A stretch of 64,000 nt of DNA from Thermomonas brevis (GTDB taxonomy: Bacteria; Pseudomonadota; Gammaproteobacteria; Xanthomonadales; Xanthomonadaceae), in assembly GCF_014395425.1 (NCBI RefSeq), contig NZ_CP060711.1:3371502-3435501 (forward strand). Reading direction: 5' to 3'. The notes under the pieces are model-generated. The model did no database searches. It had not been told where the DNA came from and was given only the letters and a program-made list of their open reading frames with translations. Both the position numbers and the translations under genes were made by a program. Positions 50,067 to 58,163 of the stretch are shown here, piece after piece. Numbering within the stretch: the first letter of the stretch is position 1; each line of letters opens with the position of its first letter.

Positions 50067-50330
50067 ATGGCGACCGGTTGGGCCGGCGACGGCGCGGTGC
50101 AGGACCAGATCGACGCGACGGTGAAGGACGGCATCGCGCGGGCGCGCAGCCGCCTGCCCAGCGGCCCGGGGCTGGAGCGCTGCGAGGAATGCGATGCGCC
50201 GATCCCGGACGCGCGTCGCAAGGCGATCCCGGGCGTGCGCCTGTGCGTGGCCTGCCAGGAAGCGCACGACCGCGAGGCCGGCTTCAGCGGCTACAACCGC
50301 CGCGGCAGCAAGGACAGCCAGTTGCGCTGA
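50067..50330 (+). CDS. DksA/TraR C4-type zinc finger protein
   Basis: The 87-residue protein has a C-terminal C4 zinc finger, RCEECDAPIPDARRKAIPGVRLCVACQ, of the DksA/TraR type, and a short N-terminal helix. It resembles YbiI-like small DksA-related proteins. These act in RNA polymerase-linked control, but the acidic coiled-coil tip that defines DksA is missing, so ppGpp-type function is doubtful. A strong terminator hairpin follows at 50345-50380. Confidence 0.88.
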   Translation: MATGWAGDGAVQDQIDATVKDGIARARSRLPSGPGLERCEECDAPIPDARRKAIPGVRLCVACQEAHDREAGFSGYNRRGSKDSQLR

Positions 50331-50344
50331 CGCCATGAAACGAG

Positions 50345-50380
50345 GACGCCCGGCGCGATGGCCGGGCGTCTTTCGTGTTG
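50345..50380. terminator. Bidirectional terminator hairpin
   Basis: GACGCCCGGC and GCCGGGCGTC form a perfect 10-bp stem with a 6-base loop (50345-50370), followed by TTTCGTGTT. It lies between the DksA-like gene and the convergent Gln/Arg-rich gene, so it can end both transcripts. Confidence 0.75.
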
Positions 50381-50405
50381 CGGGGACTTTTTGCGGGAGC
50401 CGGGT

Positions 50406-51761
50406 TCAGTTGTCGATGCTGAAAGCCAGGATCATGCCGAGGATCGCCGGCAGGATCATTGCGCCGCCGCTGCCTTGCAGGCCGTACTGGGAGCGGCCGT
50501 AATAGCCGTCCTGGTAGCCGCGCTGGAAGCCCTGGCGGAAGTAGTAGCGGTAGTCGCCCAGGCTCACGTACTGGCCGTAGTAGCCGTAGCTGCCGTCGAG
50601 GTAGCCGATGTTGCCGTCGTAGTCGAAGCGCCAGCGGTCGGCGCGGTCGGCCTGGCCCGCGTACCAGCCCTCGCGGTAGCCGTCGCGCACCGCCTGCTCC
50701 AGCATCCGCGCGCCGTAGCTGTTGGTGTCGTACCAGCGGCCGCCGTAGCTGTAGCGGTAGTTGTAGGGCGTGTAGAAGAACGGGTCGTTGTAGTCGATGC
50801 GGAGCGTGCGGCGGCGCGCCTGTTCGGCCTGCCAGCGGCGCCAGTAGTCCTGCTGGTAGCGGTACTGGGCGTTGCGGCGCTGGCGCTCCAGGTCGTGGCG
50901 CTGACGCTCGAACTGCGCGCGGCGGTTGGCTTCCTCGCGCTGCCACTGCGCCTGCTGCCGGCGCTGCTCCTCGATCCGGCGCTGCTGCTGGTCGCGGTCG
51001 ATGCGGCCATGGCCGTCGTTGCCGCGCCAGTCGGGGCGGTTGCGGTCGTCGCCGCGATGGTCGTCGCGGTCGTTGCGCCAGTCGGGGCGCTGCCCGGGGC
51101 GGTCCTGCCGGTCGTCGCGACGCTCCTCGCGCTGGCGCGCCTCGGCGATCACCCGCGCCTGCGGGCTGCGCGATGCGTCGTCGCGGCGCTGCTGCTCGCG
51201 CTCGCGCTGGCCGGCTATGCGCTGTTGCTGCGCCACGCGCTGGGCTTCGAGCTGCTGGCGCTGCTGCTGTTCGCGGTCGCGCTGCTCGACGGCGCGTTGC
51301 TGCTGCGACGCGCGCTGCGCTTCGATCCGTTGGCGCTGCTGCTCGCGACCGCGTTGTTCGGCGATGCGCTGCTGTTGCGCGGCGCGCTGGGTTTCGGCCT
51401 GCTGGCGCTGCTGGTCGCGATCATGCTGTTCGGCGGCACGCTGCTGCTGCGCCGCGCGCTGCGCCTCGGCCTGCTGGCGCTGGCCTTCCGCGCGCTGGCG
51501 TTCCTGCTGCTGGCGCGCCAGTTCGCCCCAGTTCTCGCGGCGCTGGTCGTCGCTGCTGCGGGCGCGGTCGGACAGGATCGGGCGCCGCTGGGCGTCGGCG
51601 CGCGGCTGTTCGCGCTGCGCCGGACGCTGCTTGCGTTCGGTCTGCTGGTCGCCGTTGTCGCGGTCCTGCCGGGCGGCGGACGCGGGCAAGGCCGCGCCCA
51701 GCGCCAGCACGGTGCCGAGCAGGGCAGGGGTCAGGATGCGCAAGGCGGGACTGCGGTTCAT
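50406..51761 (-). CDS. Secreted Gln/Arg-rich repeat protein
   Basis: The 451-residue protein has a signal peptide (LRILTPALLGTVLALGAALPASA). A region of about 300 residues is dominated by Gln, Arg, Glu and Ala, with four ~24-residue repeats around 51175-51490 (AQRAAQQQR, AETQRAAQQQR, IEAQRASQQQR, LEAQRVAQQQR). The C-terminal third is tyrosine-rich (DYWRRWQAEQARRRTLRIDYNDPFFY, FDYDGNIGYLDGSYGYYGQYVSLGDY). It would be exported and might form extended coiled-coil or adhesive material. No family is recognised. Start chosen from the signal peptide. The opposite strand's hydrophobic ORFs are shadows of these codons. Confidence 0.8.
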   Translation of the reverse strand: MNRSPALRILTPALLGTVLALGAALPASAARQDRDNGDQQTERKQRPAQREQPRADAQRRPILSDRARSSDDQRRENWGELARQQQERQRAEGQRQQAEAQRAAQQQRAAEQHDRDQQRQQAETQRAAQQQRIAEQRGREQQRQRIEAQRASQQQRAVEQRDREQQQRQQLEAQRVAQQQRIAGQREREQQRRDDASRSPQARVIAEARQREERRDDRQDRPGQRPDWRNDRDDHRGDDRNRPDWRGNDGHGRIDRDQQQRRIEEQRRQQAQWQREEANRRAQFERQRHDLERQRRNAQYRYQQDYWRRWQAEQARRRTLRIDYNDPFFYTPYNYRYSYGGRWYDTNSYGARMLEQAVRDGYREGWYAGQADRADRWRFDYDGNIGYLDGSYGYYGQYVSLGDYRYYFRQGFQRGYQDGYYGRSQYGLQGSGGAMILPAILGMILAFSIDN

Positions 51762-51973
51762 CTCTCTCGTCTCCCCGGGGCGCGACCATTCGCGCCCTTC
51801 ATGCGTAGTTGGCGGCCGTGCGCATGAATCGCCGCTGAGATTTCCCGGCATCGGCCGCCCCTGCTGGGGGCCGTTCATATTTCGTGAAGCCGCGCCGCGC
51901 CGGCATGACCAACGACAGGCACGGCCGGTGCGCCGCTATGCGATGGTATGCGATCAATTCCAGGGGACATGCC

Positions 51974-53701
51974 ATGCGCCCGCAACGACACCTGACGGCC
52001 CTCGCGCTGGCCGCCGCCGCATTCGCCGCCCATGCCCAGCAGGCCGCGCCGCAACCCGCGCTGACCGCCACCACCGCGGCCACCGGCCTGCCGCGCGCGC
52101 CGGAACAGGAAGCGACGCTGATCGAACGCGCCGAACTGTCGTTCAAGGTGGATCCCGCGCAGCAGCGGCTGGACGGCGACGCCACCCTGCGCCTGCGGGT
52201 GGACAAGCCGGTCGGCGAGCTCGTGGTCGACCTGGACCGCGGCTACGCGGTCGACCTGGTCGAAGTCGACGGCAAGGCCATCGACGCCGCGCACTGGCGC
52301 AACCCGGAAGGCCGGATGCGCATCGACCTTCCGGCGCCGCTGCCCGCCGGCACGCGCGCCACCCTGCGCATCCGCTACGGCGGGCATCCGCATGTGGCGT
52401 CGAAGGCGCCGTGGGACGGCGGCATCGTCTGGGCCAAGGCGCCGACCGGCGAGCCGTGGGTCGCGACGGCGGTGCAGGGCGAGGGCTGCGACCTGCTGTG
52501 GCCCTGCATCGACCACCCGATGGGCGAGCCGCTGGAGGTCGTGCAGCACATCACCGTGCCGAGCCCGCTGGTCGCCGCCAGCAACGGCATCGCCACCGGC
52601 ATGGACGAGAAGGACGGCTGGCGCACCTACCACTGGCGCGCCAAGCAGCCGGACACCTACGCCATCGCGCTCAACGTCGGCCCGTACGAACTGCTGCAGG
52701 GCGACTACAAGTCGCGCTACGGCAACGTCATCCCGCTGCGCTTCTGGTACCTGAAGGGCAACAAGGCCAAGGCCGAGGGGCTGTTCGCCGAGTTCGCGCC
52801 GATGCTGGATTTCTTCGAGGAGACGGTCGGCCCGTATCCGTTCGGCGACGAGAAGATGGGCGTGGTGGAAACCCCGCACCTGGGCATGGAGCACCAGACC
52901 ATCAACGCCTACGGCAACGATTACCGCAAGGCCGAGACCGGCTACGACTGGCTGCTGCAGCACGAGTTCTCGCACGAGTGGTTCGGCAACCAGCTGACCA
53001 ACGTGGACTGGGACGACCTGTGGTTGCACGAAGGCTTCGGCAGCTACATGCAGCCGCTGTACCTGCAATGGCTGCGCGGCGACATGGAGTACATGGCGGC
53101 GCTGATGAAGATGCGCTCGGCGCTGATGCTGCGCTACCCGATCGTCGCCGGCCGCAGCATGGCCGAGAAGAGCGTGTCCAGCGCCGATCGCGGGCCGGGC
53201 AACGACGTCTACTACAAGGGCGCGTTGATGCTGCACACCCTGCGCGGGCTGATCGGCGACGACGCCTTCTTCCGCGCCACCCGCGAGCTGGTGTACGGCA
53301 CCGACGCGCCCAGGCCCGGCAACTTCAAGCCGCGCTACGCGTCCACCGGCGACTTCATCGCGCTGGTTAACCGCATCACCGGCAAGGACTACGGCTGGTT
53401 CTTCGACGTCTACCTGCGCTCGGTGAAGCTGCCGGAACTCGTCGCCACGCGCGATGCCGGCGGCCTCGCACTGCGCTGGAAGACCGAGGGCGACAAGCCG
53501 TTCCCGATGCCGGTGCAGGTGCGCGCGGGCAAGCGCGTGGTGGACGTGCCGATGGCGGATGGAAGCGGCCACGTCGCGCTGGCGGCGGGCGAGAGCTTCA
53601 CCCTCGATCCGCATTCCAGGGTGCTGCGCGACCTGCCGTACATGGCCGACTACCAGAAGGACGTGGCCGAGCGCGCCAAGGCCGCCGCCGCGAAGCGCTG
53701 A
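51974..53701 (+). CDS. M1 family metallopeptidase (aminopeptidase-N-like)
   Basis: The 575-residue protein has a signal peptide (LTALALAAAAFAAHA) and the M1 fold with an N-terminal beta-saddle domain. The peptidase domain contains GVVETPHLGMEHQTINAYG, in the place of the usual GAMEN exopeptidase motif, then HEFSHEWFGNQLTNVDWDDLWLHEGFG. Zinc ligands are His330 and His334 with catalytic Glu331; the third ligand is Glu353. It would cleave peptides in the periplasm. The M1 branch with GMEH instead of GxMEN may prefer oligopeptide substrates. AGGGGA lies 7 bases before the start. Confidence 0.93.
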   Translation: MRPQRHLTALALAAAAFAAHAQQAAPQPALTATTAATGLPRAPEQEATLIERAELSFKVDPAQQRLDGDATLRLRVDKPVGELVVDLDRGYAVDLVEVDGKAIDAAHWRNPEGRMRIDLPAPLPAGTRATLRIRYGGHPHVASKAPWDGGIVWAKAPTGEPWVATAVQGEGCDLLWPCIDHPMGEPLEVVQHITVPSPLVAASNGIATGMDEKDGWRTYHWRAKQPDTYAIALNVGPYELLQGDYKSRYGNVIPLRFWYLKGNKAKAEGLFAEFAPMLDFFEETVGPYPFGDEKMGVVETPHLGMEHQTINAYGNDYRKAETGYDWLLQHEFSHEWFGNQLTNVDWDDLWLHEGFGSYMQPLYLQWLRGDMEYMAALMKMRSALMLRYPIVAGRSMAEKSVSSADRGPGNDVYYKGALMLHTLRGLIGDDAFFRATRELVYGTDAPRPGNFKPRYASTGDFIALVNRITGKDYGWFFDVYLRSVKLPELVATRDAGGLALRWKTEGDKPFPMPVQVRAGKRVVDVPMADGSGHVALAAGESFTLDPHSRVLRDLPYMADYQKDVAERAKAAAAKR

Positions 53702-53707
53702 TGGAGC

Positions 53708-53804
53708 GAGGAGTGAGTGGAGAGGAGTGAGGAGTGAGTGGAAGCAAAAGCAAAAGCGGAGCGTGAAGTTCTCGCTTTTACTCACTCCTCCCCACTCACT
53801 CCTC
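53708..53804. repeat. Dispersed hairpin repeat family B, copy 1
   Basis: A 24-base block (53708-53731, GAGGAGTGAGTGG-type) and its inverted copy (53781-53804) match at 23 of 24 bases, a very long perfect-like stem. The block is identical to that at 61331-61354 (copy 2). It lies between the M1 peptidase gene and the convergent reductase gene, so it may act as a terminator here. Confidence 0.75.
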
Positions 53805-53818
53805 TCTCTCCTTAGCTT

Positions 53819-55807
53819 CTACCAGTGCACCCCGCGCATCAGCGCCGCGAACGCGATCTGTTCCTGGCTCGGCGCCTCGTCGCGCAGCGCCTTCTTGTCG
53901 CCCTTGGCCGCCGCCGAATCCGGGAACAGTTCGAAGGCGGTGCTCATCACCGCCTCGTAGGCCTTCGGCGCGACCGCGTTGACCAGCGCGGCGAAGATGC
54001 CGAGCCGCGTGGCGATCCGGCTGGGCCGTTCGATGATGCCCTTGACCACGAGGTCGGCGGCTTCATCCGGCGACAGCGTCGGCACGCTGTCGTACATCTT
54101 GGTCGGCGCGATCATCGGCGTCTTCACCAGCGGCATGTTGATGGTGGTGAAGCTGATGCCCTTGCCCGACAGCTCGCCCTGCGCGCAGCGGCTGAAGGCG
54201 TCCAGCGCGGCCTTTGACGCGACGTAGGCGGAGAAGCGCGGCGAGTTCGCCAGCACGCCGATCGAACTGATGTTGATGAAGTGGCCCTTGCGCCGCTGCA
54301 CCATCGTCGGCATGAAGCCCATGATCAGGCGGATGCTGCCGAAGTAGTTGAGCTGCATCGTCCGTTCGAAATCGTGGAAGCGGTCGTAGCTGGCCTCGAT
54401 GGAACGGCGGATCGAGCGGCCGGCGTTGTTGACCAGGATGTCGACGTGGCCGTGCTCCTTCAGGATCGTCGCCACCAGCCGGTCGCAGTCGGCCATGTCG
54501 GACAGGTCGGCGGTGTAGGCGAACACCTTGCCGCCGGCCTTCTTCATTTCGTCGCGGGCCTTGAACAGCTCCTCCTCGCCGCGCGCCACGATCACCGTGA
54601 CCGCGCCGGCCGCCGCCACCTTTTGCGCGGTGGCGAGGCCGATCCCGGACGAGCCGCCGGTGATGACCACCACCTTGTTCTTGACCTTGCCCTTCAGGCT
54701 GCGGTCCACGAACAGGTCGGGGTCGAGATGGCGCTCCCAGTAGTCCCACAGCCGCCACGCGTAGTCGTCCAGGCGCGGCACGGCGATGCCGCTGCCCTTG
54801 AGCGCGCGCTCGGCCTCGCGGTTGTCGAAGCGGGTCGGGTAGGTGATGAACTTCAGGGTTTCCTTCGGAATCTTGAAGTCGCGCAGCAGCATGCCGACGA
54901 AGCGCCTGACCGGCGGCAGGCTGCCCACCGCCATGCGCACGCTGCCCGGCACGAAGGCGAACATGCGCGCGTCGATGCGCATGGTCATCTCCGGCGCGTG
55001 GCCGGCGCGGGCGAAGGTGTTCAGCGCCTCGCCGACGCGCAGCGGCTCGGGATCGGTGAGGTGGAAGCAGTGGCCGTCCAGGCGCGGCTTGTGGGCGATG
55101 TGGTCCATCGCGTCGGCGACGAAATCCACCGGCACGATGTTGACCCGGCCGCCCTCGATGCCCAGCGTCGGCATCCACGGCGGCAGCGTCTGCCGCAGCT
55201 TCTTGAGGAAGGTGAAGAAGTAGTAGGGGCCGTCGATCTTGTCGATCTCGCCGGTTTGCGAGTGGCCCACCACCATGCCGGGGCGGTAGATCCGCCACTT
55301 GATCCGCTTCTCCGCGCGCACCAGCCCTTCGGAGTCGTGCTTGGTGCGCAGATAGGGGTCGTCCAGGCCCTCGGCCTCGTCGAACATGTCCTCGCGGAAT
55401 ACGCCCGGATACATGCCGGCGGCGGCGATCGAGCTGGTGTGGTGGAAGCAGCCGGCCTTGAGCGCGACGGCAAGGTCGAGCGCGTTGCGGGTGCCGTCGA
55501 TGTTGGCCGCGTGCAGGCTTTCGGCGCTGGCGGCCATGTCGTAGATCGCGGCCAGGTGGAAGAAGTGCTTGACCTTGCCGGACAGCGCGCGCAGCTGCGC
55601 GGCGGTCAGGCCGCACTTCGGCGCGGTCATCTCGCCGGCCACCGGCAGCACGCGCTTGCGGTCCCAGCCGCGCTGCTTCGCCAGCGCCTCGAACTTCTTC
55701 ATCGAGTCCTTGCGCACCAGCACGTGGACCGTGCCCTTGCGCTTGAGCAGGTTGTCGATCAGGAAGCGGCCGATGAACCCGGTGCCGCCGGTGACGAAAT
55801 AAGCCAT
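53819..55807 (-). CDS. Fatty acyl-CoA reductase (alcohol-forming), Maqu_2507-like
   Basis: The 662-residue protein has two SDR domains. Residues ~1-350 form an NAD(P)-dependent acyl-CoA reductase-like domain: GTGFIGRFLIDNLLKRKGTVHVLVRKDS, HFFHLAAIYDMAASAESLHAANIDGTRNA, RPGMVVGHSQTGEIDKIDGPYYFFTFLKKLRQTLPPWMPTLGIEGGRVNIVPVDFV. Residues ~375-640 are a classical SDR: VVITGGSSGIGLATAQK, LVNNAGRSIRRSIEASYDRFHDFERTMQLNYFGSIRLIMGFMP, SRFSAYVASKAALDAFSRC. The sequence, from the IYDMAxSAE block to the ending AALMRGVHW, closely follows my recollection of Marinobacter Maqu_2507, which reduces acyl-CoA to fatty alcohol via aldehyde. It is divergent from an acyl-CoA-binding protein and a TetR regulator. 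Confidence 0.87.
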   Translation of the reverse strand: MAYFVTGGTGFIGRFLIDNLLKRKGTVHVLVRKDSMKKFEALAKQRGWDRKRVLPVAGEMTAPKCGLTAAQLRALSGKVKHFFHLAAIYDMAASAESLHAANIDGTRNALDLAVALKAGCFHHTSSIAAAGMYPGVFREDMFDEAEGLDDPYLRTKHDSEGLVRAEKRIKWRIYRPGMVVGHSQTGEIDKIDGPYYFFTFLKKLRQTLPPWMPTLGIEGGRVNIVPVDFVADAMDHIAHKPRLDGHCFHLTDPEPLRVGEALNTFARAGHAPEMTMRIDARMFAFVPGSVRMAVGSLPPVRRFVGMLLRDFKIPKETLKFITYPTRFDNREAERALKGSGIAVPRLDDYAWRLWDYWERHLDPDLFVDRSLKGKVKNKVVVITGGSSGIGLATAQKVAAAGAVTVIVARGEEELFKARDEMKKAGGKVFAYTADLSDMADCDRLVATILKEHGHVDILVNNAGRSIRRSIEASYDRFHDFERTMQLNYFGSIRLIMGFMPTMVQRRKGHFINISSIGVLANSPRFSAYVASKAALDAFSRCAQGELSGKGISFTTINMPLVKTPMIAPTKMYDSVPTLSPDEAADLVVKGIIERPSRIATRLGIFAALVNAVAPKAYEAVMSTAFELFPDSAAAKGDKKALRDEAPSQEQIAFAALMRGVHW

Positions 55808-55955
55808 TGCGCATCCCCTTCAGGCTTGCCCGGCGCGTTGCGCGCCCGCTGCCCGCTACGTTGCCAGAGCCGTGGGCGCGCGACAATTCCCCTCCGTATT
55901 GACCCGTGCAGGGGCGCATGTTGATATGGCCGCCTCAACGCGAGGGGAGATGCCG

Positions 55956-56213
55956 ATGTCCGACCTGAAAGCCCTGTTCGAGCAAGCCTCCAAGGACGTG
56001 CATTCGCTGGCGGAGCGGCCGGACAACGACACCCTGCTGCGCCTGTACGCGCTGTACAAGCAGGGGTCGGAAGGCGACGTCAGCGGCCCCAAGCCCGGCT
56101 TCTTCGACTTCGTCGGCACCGCCAAGTACGAGGCCTGGGCGAAGCTCAAGGGCACGGCGCAGGACCAGGCGATGCAGAAGTATGTCGACTTGGTGAAGAA
56201 GCTCACCGCCTGA
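55956..56213 (+). CDS. Acyl-CoA-binding protein (ACBP)
   Basis: The 85-residue protein is a bacterial acyl-CoA-binding protein, with LKALFEQASKDVHSLAERP, LLRLYALYKQGSEGDV, KPGFFDFVGTAKYEAWAKLKGTAQDQAMQKYVDLVKKL. The KQG, KYEAWxxLKG and YVDLV residues of the eukaryotic ACBP are present, and the length matches (~86). It binds long-chain acyl-CoA in the cytoplasm. GAGGGGAG is about 8 bases before the ATG at 55956. It is divergent from the acyl-CoA reductase and 11 bases upstream of the TetR gene. Confidence 0.93.
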   Translation: MSDLKALFEQASKDVHSLAERPDNDTLLRLYALYKQGSEGDVSGPKPGFFDFVGTAKYEAWAKLKGTAQDQAMQKYVDLVKKLTA

Positions 56214-56224
56214 CGGAGCCCGGT

Positions 56225-56851
56225 ATGGCAAGGCAGACCCGCCAGCGCATCCTCGATGCGTCGCTTTCGATGTTCAACGCGCAGGGCGAGCCGAACGTCA
56301 CCACCAACCACATCGCCGACGAGCTGGAGATCAGCCCGGGCAACCTGTACTACCACTTCCGCAACAAGGACGACATCATCGAGCAGCTGTTCGCCGGCTA
56401 CGAGGCGCGGATGGACGCCGCGCTGACCGCGCCGGAAGGCCGCCTGCCGGGGCTGGAGGACGTCTGGCTGCAGCTGCACCTGGTGTTCGAGTGCATCTGG
56501 GACCATCGCTTCCTGTACCGCGACCTGGTCGACATCCTCAGCCGCAACCGCCGCCTGCGCCTGCGCTTCGCGCGCATCCTCAAGCGCGCCGACGAGCAGG
56601 CGCACACGGTGATGCGCGGGCTGGTGCAGGCGGGGGTGATGCGCGCCTCGGCGGCCGAACTCGACGCCGCCGCCACCAACATCCTGGTCATCGCCACGTT
56701 CTGGCTGAACTACGCGTCGGCGCGCGGCGACAAGGACGAACAGGCATCGATCCGCGACGGCATAGTGCAGGTGATGATGCTGATCGCGCCGTTCCTGCGC
56801 GACGCCGAGCGCGTCCACCTCAACACGCTGACCAGCGCCTATCTCGATTGA
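56225..56851 (+). CDS. TetR family transcriptional regulator
   Basis: The 208-residue regulator has a TetR helix-turn-helix (RQTRQRILDASLSMFNAQGEPNVTTNHIADELEISPGNLYYHFRNKDDIIEQLF) and a C-terminal ligand domain. NLYYHFRNKDDII is the classic TetR recognition helix pattern. Directly downstream of the acyl-CoA-binding gene and near the acyl-CoA reductase, it probably senses fatty acyl-CoA or fatty acids and controls that pair. Inference from context, with the family secure. Confidence 0.92.
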   Translation: MARQTRQRILDASLSMFNAQGEPNVTTNHIADELEISPGNLYYHFRNKDDIIEQLFAGYEARMDAALTAPEGRLPGLEDVWLQLHLVFECIWDHRFLYRDLVDILSRNRRLRLRFARILKRADEQAHTVMRGLVQAGVMRASAAELDAAATNILVIATFWLNYASARGDKDEQASIRDGIVQVMMLIAPFLRDAERVHLNTLTSAYLD

Positions 56852-56896
56852 GCCTCGTCGTGCGCCGGGCTTCGGCCCTGCGCCGACCGGCGGATT

Positions 56897-57046
56897 TCAG
56901 CGCGCGGTCCGCTTCGTCGCGCGCCGGGAAACGAGGCGACGCGCCGCGGCCAGCAGACCCAGCGACGCCAGCCACAGGTGGCGCGCGGTGGGAGCGAACA
57001 CGCTGGTTGTGGGCGCGCGATGAGCGGGTGTCCTGCTTGCGGTCAT
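56897..57046 (-). CDS. Possible short phasin-like protein
   Basis: A 49-codon reverse ORF encodes APTARHLWLASLGLLAAARRLVSRRATK, matching the first helix of phasins, such as AQQIWLAGMGAFNRA in the phasin at 59315-59938. No good ribosome site is seen. It is either a tiny granule-binding peptide, a fragment of a lost phasin, or chance. It shares the phasin neighbourhood. Without it the stretch 56852-57177 is an unassigned 326 bp. Confidence 0.35.
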   Translation of the reverse strand: MTASRTPAHRAPTTSVFAPTARHLWLASLGLLAAARRLVSRRATKRTAR

Positions 57047-57177
57047 GGCAGGCGTCCAATGGATCGGGAAGGTCCGCAGCCTGCGGCCGCTGCGTCGAGC
57101 AAACACACTATCGCGCCACTTGCCAGCGCGCCTGCGGCAACGGATGCTGGCCGCAGGACTCGACGAGGGCATCGCGC

Positions 57178-58041
57178 ATGGCCAGCAAGAAATCCCCGGC
57201 ATCCGCCTGGGCCGCATTTCCCCACGACGCCAAACCCTTCGCCCATGCCGGCGATGCGCTGAAGAAGGCCTGGCCCAAGCTGCACGCCGGCGACTGCGAG
57301 CCCTTTCCCGACGCCAAGCGCGCGGCGGCACTGCTGAAGGCCGCCGGCAAGGCGGCGCCGAAGCTCGATGCCGACGCCCTGGCCGAGGCGTTGCAGGAGG
57401 CGTGGCGCGCGTTCCATCGCGGCGACTTCAAGGCCGCCTTCGACGCCGGCGAGACGCTGGGCGCGGTCGGCGCCTCGGTGGCGGTGAAGGCGATCGGCAT
57501 CCACGCCACCTACCTGGTCGACGACGAGGACGAGAAGCTCAAGCGCTTCGAGCGCGCCGCGGCACTGGCGGAGGCCGCGATCAAGGCGCTGCCCGACGAG
57601 GCCAACAGCCATTACCGCCATGCCTTCGCGCTGGGCCGCTACAGCCAGGGCCTGTCGATCGCCAAGGCATTGAAGCTGGGCATCGCCGGCAAGGTGCGCG
57701 CCTCGCTGGACGCGGCGCTGGAGCTGGCGCCGAAGCACGCCGAGGCGCATACCGCGTTGGCGCTCTACCACGCGGAGATCATCGGCAAAATCGGCGCGAT
57801 GATCGGCGGCCTGACCTACGGCGCCAAGGCCAGCGAGGCGGAAAAGCACATCAAGGAAGCATTGAAGCTGACCCCGGCGTCGCCCATCGCCCACATCGAA
57901 CACGGCAACGTGCTGTTGCTGTTGGACGAGCGGCGCAACGAGGACGCGGCGGCGACCGCTTACGAGAAGGCCGCCAAGTGCAAGCCGCTGGATGCGATGG
58001 AAGCGCTGGACGCGGCCTACGCGCAGTCGCAGCTGGAATAG
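57178..58041 (+). CDS. TPR-like hypothetical protein
   Basis: The 287-residue protein is mostly helical. It has TPR-like stretches (EANSHYRHAFALGRYSQGLSIAKAL, HAEAHTALALYHAEIIGKIG, KHIKEALKLTPASPIAHIEHGNVLLLLDERRNEDAAATAYEKAAKC). It has no signal peptide. TPR proteins mediate protein contacts. Its position between the lipid genes and the PHA-related genes hints at a role in that set, but that is only context. The start at 57178 begins ASKKSPASAW. The next gene is convergent. Confidence 0.72.
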   Translation: MASKKSPASAWAAFPHDAKPFAHAGDALKKAWPKLHAGDCEPFPDAKRAAALLKAAGKAAPKLDADALAEALQEAWRAFHRGDFKAAFDAGETLGAVGASVAVKAIGIHATYLVDDEDEKLKRFERAAALAEAAIKALPDEANSHYRHAFALGRYSQGLSIAKALKLGIAGKVRASLDAALELAPKHAEAHTALALYHAEIIGKIGAMIGGLTYGAKASEAEKHIKEALKLTPASPIAHIEHGNVLLLLDERRNEDAAATAYEKAAKCKPLDAMEALDAAYAQSQLE

Positions 58042-58049
58042 CGCGCTTG

Positions 58050-58105
58050 CTTCGGGATTGAAAACGCTTTGACGCTATTGGAATCGGATTCTTATCCGCG
58101 TCTAA
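58050..58105. repeat. Dispersed hairpin repeat family A, copy 4 (degenerate)
   Basis: Only the right arm is well conserved: TTATCCGCGTCTAAA (around 58092-58106). The left side (GAAAACGCTTTGACGC) is decayed. It lies between the TPR-like gene and the convergent Mrr-like gene, like the other copies, so it is probably an old member of the family. Confidence 0.45.
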
Positions 58106-58163
58106 AGGCTCTACCGATCCCGCCGCTCCGGCTTTGATCCATGTGGAAGCCGGACGCTGCGGA

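Noticed and set aside
50358-51827. Long forward ORF (489 codons) with leucine/valine-rich repeats resembling a membrane protein
   Set aside because: It is the antisense of Gln/Arg codons (CAG/CGC to CTG/GCG) in the secreted repeat protein on the reverse strand, which has a signal peptide and sensible sequence.
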